A stretch of 6,217 bases of DNA from an uncultured Clostridia bacterium (GCA_946623205.1 CAMOQV010000072.1:1-6217), one strand, 5' to 3'; counted from the stretch's first letter, positions 1-6,091 are shown. The notes: a model not told the origin generated them from the sequence alone. A program made the numbers and translations.

Positions 1-2
1 AT

Positions 3-1937
3 ACAGCTGATGGACAAAAGAAGATGGCATTCCCAGCTCCATTCATCGGTGGCGTCCAAGCTGCTTTAGATGGGCAAGTTGATTTCTCTGGTATTGTTTT
101 AGATGAAAATGATTTTTGGTATTCTTTAGACGCATATTTAGGAATCATAGCTGATATATCTAAAGATGGTATTTGTACAAGCGAAAAGGCCTCTATTACT
201 ATAGATGCAGGTATACTACTAGATGCATCTCCAGATAACGAATATAGCTTAATCACTCTAATGAAGGGATTACAAGGTTATCTAGATGCTCTTGGTTTAG
301 ACTTAAATGCTACAGCATTAGGAAATTTCCTTCCTAACATCACATTAACATTATCTGCTGATTTAGAAGATGGAAAGGTAATGGGTGTTGATATTTCTTT
401 AGGCTTATCTAAGAAAGACATCTCACTTAAGACTATTGATAAGAAGAATAATAATGCAAAAAATGAATTGTTAGTAGTTAAGATGGATAATGCTATTGAT
501 TTAACAGTGTCTTTAGATTATATAATTGGTACAGCTACAAAATTCAGACCAGCTGATTTAGGTTCATATCAAAAAATGAATAACTTACTAGATGCTAGTT
601 TGTCTTTTGATTTGTATATTCAAGAAGCAATCGATGCAAATGTAAAGATAGGGGATAAAAATGTTGACTTAGAAATCCCAGCTGGATACTATACGATATC
701 TGCACAAATTGCAGCAAATCCATGGGAGATGTTATCTCATTATAAGGAATATTGCTTTGATGGAGCAACGGCATCTTTAGAGTCAGTTAAATTAATACTT
801 CAAGCTGTTGATTCTTTAGATTTAAGAGTTATGCATGTAAAAGATGCTTCTGGTGCTGCTATTGCAATGGAAAATCAAGAGGTATTCCGTTTGTTGCTTG
901 CTAATAGATATACAGAAGATGCAGATCTATATTCTTTAGTAGTAAACCTAGATGGCACAGAAAGAAAATATGTTACATTAAATGCTTCAATTATTAATGA
1001 TTTAAGTTTACAACTTGATATGGATAGCTTAGATGATTTAATTGATGTTATAGCTGGATTTATTCCAAAAGAAGGGCAAGCTCCAGAGAACCCATATACC
1101 CCAGTGTCTATGGAAGAGGAGGATGAAACTTATGCTTTATTAAGAACGATAGGTGGTTACTTATTAGGAGCGTATATTGGTATAAATGATGGAATTGCTG
1201 GCCATGGAGATTTGTACATATATTTCAATTCATCAGATACAAGAGAAGGTATAATCCCACTTTCTGGTTATACAGAATGGAAAGGGGAATATGATTCTAG
1301 ATTCAATTATTATACTCAAACAGCGTTAGAGAGTTATAGACAAGTAGATGGTTCTGAAACTTGGGATAAAAATAAGACTTATTATAGATATTATCCAGAG
1401 CAATTTGTTAGAGTAGACACAGTATCTTCTAGGTTTGATGCTAAGAAATGTTACTATACAAGAACAGGTTATGGCACATATGAAGAACCATATGAATATA
1501 CATTAGCTGATATTACAGCATTTGCTGAAGATGTAGATTACTATATTTATGTAGCAGCGAGCTATGACAAGGCGGATATTTATAAGGAGTCAATATTCTA
1601 CGATTATGTGCGTGACGGACTATTATATGAACTTGTTGAAGCTACATATGAAAGAGTTAATCATCCAGATTTTACGGATCCAACAAATAAGTACTATGTT
1701 TTAGGCATTTCTGATGGAGGAGATTTTGGAATCGGAGTACAAGGAAGTGTAGCTATAGAAGACGGTGAGTTAACTATTGTTTTATCTATTCAAAATATGA
1801 ATGTATACGGATTGCCAAGTTCTATAAATATTAAGCTTAACAACTTTGATGTAACATTGTTTAATAATGATTATTCAGTATTTGTGTGTGATGGGATTTG
1901 CTTATATTCAAATATAGAATCAAAAATAGTAGACTAA
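3..1937 (+). CDS. 3' part of a large beta-rich protein of unknown function, probably surface or secreted
   Basis: The reading frame is open from the left edge (first full codon at position 3) to TAA at 1935-1937, so the gene starts outside the window. The ATG at 24 is unlikely to be the start: the frame continues upstream, there is no convincing ribosome binding site, and no signal peptide follows. Counting from that ATG, residues 1-400 alternate short hydrophobic and polar stretches with many Asp, Leu and Ser (for example ITLTLSADLEDG near 106), which suggests beta-strands. Residues 415-560 are very rich in Tyr and aromatics and contain repeated motifs of the type F/W-D-x-x-K-x-Y-Y. The end returns to beta-like sequence and has no LPxTG motif, no membrane helix and no positively charged tail. 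No enzymatic motif is recognisable. A cell-surface or secreted role is inferred from composition only. A terminator follows directly. Confidence 0.8.
   Translation, partial: TADGQKKMAFPAPFIGGVQAALDGQVDFSGIVLDENDFWYSLDAYLGIIADISKDGICTSEKASITIDAGILLDASPDNEYSLITLMKGLQGYLDALGLDLNATALGNFLPNITLTLSADLEDGKVMGVDISLGLSKKDISLKTIDKKNNNAKNELLVVKMDNAIDLTVSLDYIIGTATKFRPADLGSYQKMNNLLDASLSFDLYIQEAIDANVKIGDKNVDLEIPAGYYTISAQIAANPWEMLSHYKEYCFDGATASLESVKLILQAVDSLDLRVMHVKDASGAAIAMENQEVFRLLLANRYTEDADLYSLVVNLDGTERKYVTLNASIINDLSLQLDMDSLDDLIDVIAGFIPKEGQAPENPYTPVSMEEEDETYALLRTIGGYLLGAYIGINDGIAGHGDLYIYFNSSDTREGIIPLSGYTEWKGEYDSRFNYYTQTALESYRQVDGSETWDKNKTYYRYYPEQFVRVDTVSSRFDAKKCYYTRTGYGTYEEPYEYTLADITAFAEDVDYYIYVAASYDKADIYKESIFYDYVRDGLLYELVEATYERVNHPDFTDPTNKYYVLGISDGGDFGIGVQGSVAIEDGELTIVLSIQNMNVYGLPSSINIKLNNFDVTLFNNDYSVFVCDGICLYSNIESKIVD
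1290..1544 (+). repeat. Tyr-rich protein repeat inside the unknown gene
   Basis: Four related peptide motifs follow each other: YDSRFNYY, WDKNKTYY, FDAKKCYY and FAEDVDYY (residues 423, 447, 471 and 500, counted from the ATG at 24). Spacings are 24, 24 and 29 residues. A fifth variant, FTDPTNKYY, lies further on at residue 550 (nucleotides 1671-1697). The stretches between motifs also end in Tyr/Val-rich strands. The pattern resembles short beta-hairpin repeats of the 'F-D-x-x-K-x-Y-Y' kind in uncharacterised surface and phage proteins of gut Bacillota; that comparison is from memory. The DNA itself is not conserved between units, so this is an old protein-level repeat. Confidence 0.6.
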
Positions 1938-1958
1938 TTGCTTAAATTATTAAAACGG

Positions 1959-1992
1959 CGAGGTGCTGATTTTGCGGCACCTCGTATTTTTT
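1959..1992 (+). terminator. Rho-independent terminator of the unknown gene
   Basis: The arms CGAGGTGC (1959-1966) and GCACCTCG (1977-1984) pair perfectly. The stem extends inward by one G-T and one G-C pair, leaving a 6-nt loop. TATTTTTT (1985-1992) follows as the U-tract. It starts 21 nt after the stop codon of the upstream gene. Confidence 0.92.
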
Positions 1993-2020
1993 GCAAAATT
2001 TGCCACAATGTGTTTATAAT
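1991..2020 (+). promoter_or_regulatory. Weak candidate promoter ahead of the decayed gene
   Basis: TTGCAA (1991-1996) and a perfect TATAAT (2015-2020) are separated by 18 bp, just after the preceding terminator. No intact gene follows. In AT-rich DNA such a match can arise by chance. If real, it would have served the remnant at 2020-2250. Confidence 0.35.
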
Positions 2021-2250
2021 CCGCCCAATTATATAAATCAATTATACTTGCATGCGGATGTTGCTATTTATTATTGTTCTTTGCATTTAACAAATTTATC
2101 GTTGTAGATGATAGAGTATATAGAGCGTTTGTTATTAAGAAGAATGATGATATATTATAATTGTTAACATACAAGTGCACAACAGAATCTAGAGACAAAG
2201 ACGAAGTTTATGATTCTAAAAAGGAAGCTCAAGATTCTATAAACAAATAA
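2020..2250 (+). pseudogene. Decayed remnant of a small membrane protein (tentative)
   Basis: The frame beginning at 2020 reads a hydrophobic segment (IILACGCCYLLLFFAF, 2041-2088), then a soluble-looking part (VVDDRVYRAFVIKKNDDIL) up to TAA at 2158-2160. The same frame then continues beyond that stop for 29 codons with protein-like composition, including DEVYDSKKEAQDSINK, to a second TAA at 2248-2250. There is no in-frame ATG in the open part. An ATG at 2052 in another frame opens only the short hydrophobic peptide MRMLLFIIVLCI. The continuation of plausible coding sequence on both sides of a stop, with a possible frameshift near the start and a terminator after the second stop, suggests a broken gene with one membrane helix and a small charged domain. 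The family is not recognised. Chance open frame in AT-rich DNA remains possible. Confidence 0.35.
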
Positions 2251-2269
2251 AGAATTATCATTCAATAAT

Positions 2270-2318
2270 AAAGGGGCTGTTCGAAAACCTAAAATTTAAG
2301 AACAGTCCCTTTCTTTTG
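2270..2318 (+). terminator. Hairpin terminator after the decayed gene
   Basis: The arm AAAGGGGCTGTTC (2270-2282) pairs with GAACAGTCCCTTT (2300-2312) over 13 bp with one G-T pair. The loop is 17 nt, and a T-rich tail, TTCTTTTG, covers 2311-2318. It would end transcription from the remnant and insulate the ATPase promoter. Its stem sequence recurs in inverted orientation in the hairpin at 3935-3972. Confidence 0.8.
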
Positions 2319-2372
2319 TATTTAATAATCAAAAATATAAATCGACACATAACACATGTTTTTGTCAAAATC

Positions 2373-2453
2373 TTTCGAAAAGTGCAAAAATATACAAATA
2401 AATATTTCGAAAAGTGCAAAAATATGCAAAAATATCTTTCGAAAAGTGCAAAA
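2373..2453 (+). repeat. 32-bp tandem repeat array (2.5 copies) upstream of the ATPase promoter
   Basis: The 17-mer TTTCGAAAAGTGCAAAA occurs identically at 2373-2389, 2405-2421 and 2437-2453, so the period is exactly 32 bp. The 15-bp sections after copies 1 and 2 also match each other at 11 of 15 positions; the third copy lacks that part. Each unit contains the palindrome TTTCGAAA followed by GTGCAAAA. A 32-bp spacing is close to three helical turns, so the three sites would face the same side of the DNA. The array ends 4 bp before the -35 box of the ATPase promoter. This is the arrangement expected of operator or activator sites, or of iteron-like binding sites. The binding protein is unknown. 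Confidence 0.93.
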
Positions 2454-2457
2454 CGTA

Positions 2458-2486
2458 TTGAAAATGTGATATTTTTGGGGTATAGT
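2458..2486 (+). promoter_or_regulatory. Sigma-A-type promoter of the ATPase gene
   Basis: TTGAAA (2458-2463) and TATAGT (2481-2486) have a 17-bp spacer, each box one mismatch from consensus. Transcription should start near 2493, giving a leader of only about 11 nt before the ATG at 2504. The 32-bp repeat array lies directly upstream. Confidence 0.75.
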
Positions 2487-2492
2487 ATTATT

Positions 2493-2498
2493 GAGGTG
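2493..2498 (+). promoter_or_regulatory. Ribosome binding site of the ATPase at the mRNA 5' end
   Basis: GAGGTG lies 5 nt before the ATG at 2504 and fixes that start. It coincides with the predicted transcription start, so almost no mRNA precedes it. Confidence 0.7.
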
Positions 2499-2503
2499 AA
2501 AAG

Positions 2504-3913
2504 ATGGATTTAAAAAGAAAGGCATATCAGGCATTGTTAGGTTGGAAACAAAAAGATAACCATAAACCTTTGATTGTTGAAGGACAACGTCAGGTTGGAA
2601 AATCTTACATTGTTTTAAAGTTTGCTCAAGAAAACTATGAGAATGTCATAGTATATGATTTTAGGCACAATAGTGCGTTAAAAACTGTATTTAAAGGGAA
2701 TCTAGATGTAGATACAATTATTTCTAATTCAAGTATTTATTTCCCTGGGCAAAAGTTTGTTCCAAATAAAACTTGTATTATTTTTGAAGAAATTGGGGAT
2801 TGTCCAAAGGCTAGGACTTCTTTGAAATCATTTGCGCTAGATGGGAGATTTGATGTTATTGCAACAGGATCATTGCTTGGAATAATTAATTATAGAAGAG
2901 AGAAGGTAGCGCAAGTTCCTATTGGCTATGAAGAGTTTTACAAAATGAAACCATTGGATTTCGAAGAGTTTTTGTGGGCGAATAATGTTAATGAATCTGT
3001 AATTAACATATTGAAGGAATGCTTGAAAACAAAAGAGCCACTTTCGGAAGCAATAGCAAATCCACTTAAAGAATACGTAAAAAGATATATAGCAGTAGGC
3101 GGTATGCCTCAAGCTGTTAATGAATTTTTGAATAATAATGGAAATTATATTGCAGCAAGAAACGTTCAAGAGCAATTGGTTAATGAATATAAAGCTGATT
3201 TTGGTCGAATAGTAGATGAAGATGGTCAAGAATTTATTGATTATAAATTAAAAGGCCAAATTGACGCTGTATTTGATTCAATCCCTATACAATTAGCACG
3301 TGAAAACAACGTGATGAAATTCAAATATTCTAATATTCAACATAAGGGAAGATCTGAAACATTTGAGAATGCCTTTGACTGGCTTGAAAAGGCGGGTCTT
3401 ATATTGAGAGCATATAATGTTAAGGCTGTTGAAACGCCTTTAAAAGCAAATGCTGATTTGGCTGCTTTTAAAGTATTCTTCTCGGATATTGGTTTGCTAA
3501 TGTCTCAATATCCAATCTCAACCTTGCAAGGTTTGATAAATGATACATTGGATTCAAAGAAAGGTGCTATATTTGAAAATCTTGCAGCATGTCATTTAAC
3601 AAGCGAAGATTTGCCTCTTTATTATTATTCAAATAACAAAGAACATTTGGAGATTGATTTTTTAATTGAAGGGAAAGATGGAATCATTCTTTATGAAGAG
3701 AAGTCTGTTAATGGCAAGATGAATGCAAGTAAAACAATCATGGAAGGCCGTTCTCCATATAAAGCAGCAAAATGCTACAAAATTATACGAGAGAATTTTG
3801 GGGTTGGAGATTTCTATGAGACTATTCCAGAATATGGAGCCCAATTCTTATTACAAAATATAAAAGCAAGTTTAATGGAAGGCTTGCGAAATGCAGGTTT
3901 AAATAAGATATAA
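2504..3913 (+). CDS. AAA_14/DUF4143 family ATPase with C-terminal PD-(D/E)XK-like domain
   Basis: The protein has 469 residues, about full length for this family of orphan P-loop ATPases, whose cellular role is not established. The N-terminal AAA domain (about 20-160) has Walker A GQRQVGKS (27-34), a Walker B-like strand CIIFEEIGDCPKA (91-103), and the sensor-like ATGSLLG (120-126). The family signature VPIGYEEFYKMKPLDFEEFL follows (138-157). A helical, winged-helix-like part comes next (about 225-330). The C-terminal part has the nuclease-fold pattern E358, D385 (EIDFL) and E398-x-K400 (EEKS), which in DUF4143 is related to PD-(D/E)XK nucleases; activity is unproven. Walker B reads FEE where the family usually has LDE. 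The protein is predicted cytoplasmic: no signal peptide or membrane helix. The gene is monocistronic, with its own promoter, an upstream repeat array and a terminator. The ATG is fixed by GAGGTG 5 nt upstream. Confidence 0.92.
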   Translation: MDLKRKAYQALLGWKQKDNHKPLIVEGQRQVGKSYIVLKFAQENYENVIVYDFRHNSALKTVFKGNLDVDTIISNSSIYFPGQKFVPNKTCIIFEEIGDCPKARTSLKSFALDGRFDVIATGSLLGIINYRREKVAQVPIGYEEFYKMKPLDFEEFLWANNVNESVINILKECLKTKEPLSEAIANPLKEYVKRYIAVGGMPQAVNEFLNNNGNYIAARNVQEQLVNEYKADFGRIVDEDGQEFIDYKLKGQIDAVFDSIPIQLARENNVMKFKYSNIQHKGRSETFENAFDWLEKAGLILRAYNVKAVETPLKANADLAAFKVFFSDIGLLMSQYPISTLQGLINDTLDSKKGAIFENLAACHLTSEDLPLYYYSNNKEHLEIDFLIEGKDGIILYEEKSVNGKMNASKTIMEGRSPYKAAKCYKIIRENFGVGDFYETIPEYGAQFLLQNIKASLMEGLRNAGLNKI

Positions 3914-3934
3914 ATATAGTAATAGATGCAATAT

Positions 3935-3972
3935 TAAGGGGTTGCTAAGTTTTATTTCTTAACAGCCCCTTA
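3935..3972. terminator. Bidirectional hairpin between convergent ATPase gene and toxin operon
   Basis: The 15-nt arms TAAGGGGTTGCTAAG (3935-3949) and CTTAACAGCCCCTTA (3958-3972) pair with one C-A mismatch and one T-G pair, around an 8-nt T-rich loop. The hairpin lies 21 nt after the ATPase stop and 10 nt after the toxin stop on the other strand. The U-tail is short on both sides (TTCTTCAT on the plus strand), so efficiency may be moderate. Confidence 0.75.
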
Positions 3973-3982
3973 TTCTTCATAT

Positions 3983-4258
3983 TTAGAACAAATCAGAGTG
4001 TGTTCCTGTTCTAGATAGGATTAGTATTAATTGGCTTTTTTCGTATTCATATATAAGCAGCCAATCAGGCAGTATATGACATTCTCTTTTTGATTGGTAT
4101 TTCCCGCTTAAAGAATGATCTTTGTATTTTGGAGGAAGTGTAGAGCCTTCTGCAAGCAATGTAATAACTTCTTTCAATAGATCAATCTTATATTTTCTTT
4201 TATTTATTATTTTTAAATCTTGTTTAAATTTGTTTGTAGGGATGATAGTGTACTTCAT
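3983..4258 (-). CDS. yafQ: YafQ-family mRNA interferase toxin (RelE/ParE superfamily)
   Basis: This 91-residue protein is the usual length for YafQ, a toxin that cuts mRNA in the ribosome and is neutralised by DinJ. The central and C-terminal regions carry the family pattern: KYKDHSLSG (44-52), ECHILPDWLLIYEY (59-72) and RTGTHSDLF (83-91). His48, His61, Asp65, Trp66, His87 and the terminal Phe91 line up with the residues reported as active-site residues in E. coli YafQ (H50, H63, D67, W68, H87, F91). All are present, so the toxin looks intact. Its ATG overlaps the antitoxin stop by 4 nt (ATGA), and an AAAGGA-like binding site lies inside the antitoxin end; this suggests translational coupling. 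The symbol reflects family membership, not orthology to the E. coli gene. Confidence 0.93.
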   Translation of the reverse strand: MKYTIIPTNKFKQDLKIINKRKYKIDLLKEVITLLAEGSTLPPKYKDHSLSGKYQSKRECHILPDWLLIYEYEKSQLILILSRTGTHSDLF

Positions 4259-4527
4259 TTTAATATGTCCTTTATCATATTATCTACGTTATCGTAACGT
4301 GTGTAAGTCTTATCTCCCTGTTTAATTTTTTCGACTTCATTGAATGCTTCAAGTGTATCTTTGTTTGGAACATTCGAAATTATAAATGGAATGCGTTGTT
4401 CGCGAACTGCTTGCTTTACAAATATAGTAATTGCTTGATTTAAACCCATACCGAGTTCGTCAAATAATAAAGCGCCTTGTTTGCGTAATTTTTCATCCAT
4501 TCTAATCGTAACATTAACGCTAGCCAT
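4255..4527 (-). CDS. dinJ: RelB/DinJ-family ribbon-helix-helix antitoxin
   Basis: With the start at 4527 the protein has 90 residues. The N-terminus has the ribbon-helix-helix pattern of DNA-binding RelB/DinJ antitoxins: strand SVNVTIRM (3-10), helix DEKLRKQGALLFDELG (11-26), turn MGLN and helix QAITIFVKQAVREQ (31-44), then IPF. The C-terminal half (51-90) is polar and charged, as expected for the toxin-wrapping segment. The frame could begin at a GTG at 4536, but that codon overlaps the Shine-Dalgarno sequence AGGAGG (4541-4536), which sits 8 nt before the ATG at 4527; the ATG is therefore chosen. It is the first gene of the operon and probably represses it together with the toxin (known for the family). 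TGA is the stop codon. Confidence 0.93.
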   Translation of the reverse strand: MASVNVTIRMDEKLRKQGALLFDELGMGLNQAITIFVKQAVREQRIPFIISNVPNKDTLEAFNEVEKIKQGDKTYTRYDNVDNMIKDILK

Positions 4528-4535
4528 AGTATTCA

Positions 4536-4541
4536 CCTCCT
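4536..4541 (-). promoter_or_regulatory. Ribosome binding site that fixes the antitoxin start
   Basis: A perfect AGGAGG on the minus strand lies 8 nt before the ATG at 4527. It overlaps the alternative GTG codon at 4536-4534, which rules that codon out as the start. Confidence 0.88.
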
Positions 4542-4559
4542 TTTATATATTTCAATTAT

Positions 4560-4588
4560 ATTATAGTGCAAATAAATTGCATTTACAA
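4560..4588 (-). promoter_or_regulatory. Promoter of the toxin-antitoxin operon
   Basis: On the minus strand, TTGTAA (4588-4583) and a perfect TATAAT (4565-4560) are 17 bp apart. Transcription should start near 4553, leaving a leader of about 26 nt that contains AGGAGG. The boxes are interleaved with ATTTGCA-like motifs. Confidence 0.75.
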
Positions 4589-4617
4589 ATAAATATATGT
4601 GCAAATGATTTGCAAAT
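4564..4617 (-). promoter_or_regulatory. Candidate operator cluster of the toxin-antitoxin operon
   Basis: Four related 10-mers occur on the minus strand: ATTTGCAAAT (4617-4608, a perfect palindrome), ATTTGCACAT (4606-4597), ATTTGTAAAT (4590-4581) and ATTTGCACTA (4573-4564). There is also the inverted repeat TGCAA-N5-TTGCA (4567-4581). They overlap the -35 box and the spacer, where an antitoxin-toxin repressor complex would block transcription. Binding by this antitoxin is inferred from the position. Confidence 0.55.
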
Positions 4618-4620
4618 ATC

Positions 4621-4652
4621 AAAAATATAGGGTCCATCTATTAAATGGACCC
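4621..4652 (-). terminator. Terminator of glyQS
   Basis: On the minus strand GGGTCCAT (4652-4645) pairs perfectly with ATGGACCC (4637-4630) around a 7-nt loop, followed by the T-rich TATATTTTT. It lies 22 nt after the glyQS stop. There is no T-tract on the plus strand, so it serves glyQS only. It separates glyQS from the toxin operon, which is downstream on the same strand. Confidence 0.88.
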
Positions 4653-4674
4653 AAAACTATGTTTGCTGTTTAGA

Positions 4675-6060
4675 TTAATATTCGATTTTTGCTGCGATAT
4701 AAGCTTCAAGTTCAGAAATAGGCATTCTTACTTGTTCCATTGTGTCTCTATCTCTTACTGTTACTGTATCGTCTTGTAGTGTATCGTAGTCAATAGTTAC
4801 GCAAAGAGGAGTACCGATTTCATCTTGTCTTCTATATCTCTTACCGATAGAACCTGCATCATCATAGTTAGCAGAGAACTTCTTTGCAAGGTTTCTATAA
4901 ACTTCTGAAGCTTTCTCAGATAAATCTTTCTTCATTAGAGGTAGAACTGCTACCTTATATGGAGCTAGTGCTGGATGGAAGTGCATAACAACACGAGAAT
5001 CATTTTCTAATTGTTCTTCTTCGTATGAGTTGCAAAGAATTGCAAGTACCATTCTTTCTACACCTAAAGATGGCTCGATAACATATGGTACATATCTTTC
5101 GTTTGTAACTGGATCGATGTATTCCATATTCTTACCAGATTGCTTCATATGACAATTTAAGTCGTAATCTGTTCTATCTGCAACGCCCCATAGTTCGCCC
5201 CATCCCATTGGGAATTTAAACTCGAAGTCTGTTGTTGCTTTAGAGTAGAAGCAAAGTTCATCTTTATCATGATCTCTTAATCTTAATTTATCTTCTTTAA
5301 TACCAAGACCAAGCAACCAATCCTTACAGAAGTTCTTCCAATAGTTGAACCATTCCAAATCTGTACCTGGCTTGCAGAAGAATTCAAGTTCCATTTGTTC
5401 GAATTCTCTAACACGGAAAATGAAGTTACCTGGAGTGATTTCGTTTCTAAAAGATTTACCAATTTGTCCAATACCAAAAGGAATTTTCATTCTTGTTGAT
5501 CTTTGAACATTTAAGAAGTTAACGAAAATACCTTGAGCTGTTTCTGGACGAAGATAGATAGTTGTTGATGAATCTTCTGTAACACCTTGGAAAGTTTTGA
5601 ACATTAAGTTGAACTTTCTAATACCTGTGAAATCTGAAGAACCACAAGTAGGGCAAGGAATCTTGTTGTCTTGAACATATTTTTCCATTTGCTCGTTTGT
5701 CCAACCAGCAATGTTCATTTCAATTCCTTTCTTCTTATTCCATTCTTCGATAAGATTGTCAGCTCTATGACGAGCTTTACAATGCTTACAATCCATTAGT
5801 GGGTCAGAGAAGCCTCCAACGTGACCAGATGCTACCCAAGTTTCTGGGTTCATTAAAATTGCGCAATCAAGACCTGTGTTTAATGTGTTTTCTTGAACGA
5901 ATTTTTTCCACCAAGCCTTCTTGATGTTGTTTTTTAGCTCTACGCCTAATGGACCGTAATCCCATGTGTTTGCAAGACCGCCATAAATTTCGCTGCCTGC
6001 AAATACAAAACCACGACCTTTACATAAAGCTACTAGTTTATCCATTGTAAGTTCTGCCAT
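4675..6060 (-). CDS. glyQS: Glycyl-tRNA synthetase, single-chain alpha2 type
   Basis: This cytoplasmic class II enzyme joins glycine to tRNA-Gly using ATP. The 461-residue length fits the homodimeric type rather than the two-gene alpha2beta2 type. Visible parts: the N-terminal core with GGLANTWDYGPLG (27-39); an insertion with two Cys pairs, C91-x2-C94 and C136-x2-C139, probably a zinc knuckle; RPETAQGIF (171-179); motif 2 with FRNE (204-207) and RVREFEQMELEFF (216-228); motif 3 EPSLGVERM (329-337); and a C-terminal anticodon-binding domain from about 365 (YKVAVLPL). All core motifs are intact. The frame extends upstream to a TTG at 6120, but that codon is the -35 box itself. The ATG at 6060 has AGGAG 7 nt upstream and is the real start. 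The gene is transcribed alone. Its leader, about 25 nt, is too short for a T-box. Confidence 0.97.
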   Translation of the reverse strand: MAELTMDKLVALCKGRGFVFAGSEIYGGLANTWDYGPLGVELKNNIKKAWWKKFVQENTLNTGLDCAILMNPETWVASGHVGGFSDPLMDCKHCKARHRADNLIEEWNKKKGIEMNIAGWTNEQMEKYVQDNKIPCPTCGSSDFTGIRKFNLMFKTFQGVTEDSSTTIYLRPETAQGIFVNFLNVQRSTRMKIPFGIGQIGKSFRNEITPGNFIFRVREFEQMELEFFCKPGTDLEWFNYWKNFCKDWLLGLGIKEDKLRLRDHDKDELCFYSKATTDFEFKFPMGWGELWGVADRTDYDLNCHMKQSGKNMEYIDPVTNERYVPYVIEPSLGVERMVLAILCNSYEEEQLENDSRVVMHFHPALAPYKVAVLPLMKKDLSEKASEVYRNLAKKFSANYDDAGSIGKRYRRQDEIGTPLCVTIDYDTLQDDTVTVRDRDTMEQVRMPISELEAYIAAKIEY

Positions 6061-6063
6061 ATG

Positions 6064-6072
6064 CCTTCTCCT
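6064..6072 (-). promoter_or_regulatory. Ribosome binding site that fixes the glyQS start
   Basis: AGGAGAAGG on the minus strand (6072-6064) places AGGAG 7 nt before the ATG at 6060. This supports that start over upstream in-frame codons. Confidence 0.85.
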
Positions 6073-6091
6073 AAAATTTAATTCAAACATA

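Noticed and set aside
24..26. ATG at 24 as the true start of the first gene.
   Set aside because: The frame continues to the window edge, there is no strong ribosome binding site or signal peptide, and the protein appears to begin mid-domain.
2341..2372. A fourth, degenerate copy of the 32-bp repeat upstream of the first one.
   Set aside because: Only a TCGA core with poor flanking agreement is present, one base out of register. This is not above chance.
2373..2453. Repeat array as a small CRISPR.
   Set aside because: The unit is only 17 bp, and the 15-bp intervals match each other in 11 of 15 positions, so they are part of the tandem repeat rather than unique spacers. No cas gene is nearby.
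2316..2534. Short open frames on both strands across the tandem repeats (65 and 70 codons).
   Set aside because: They arise from the 32-bp repeat, giving repetitive Lys/Phe-rich peptides. They overlap the ATPase promoter and have no ribosome binding site.
2870..3229. Minus-strand open frame of 119 codons inside the ATPase gene.
   Set aside because: It is a shadow of a gene with intact family motifs, with low-complexity Ile/Phe/Tyr composition and no ribosome binding site.
4122..4325. Plus-strand open frame opposite the toxin-antitoxin junction.
   Set aside because: It is antisense to two well-supported genes and has no sensible protein pattern.
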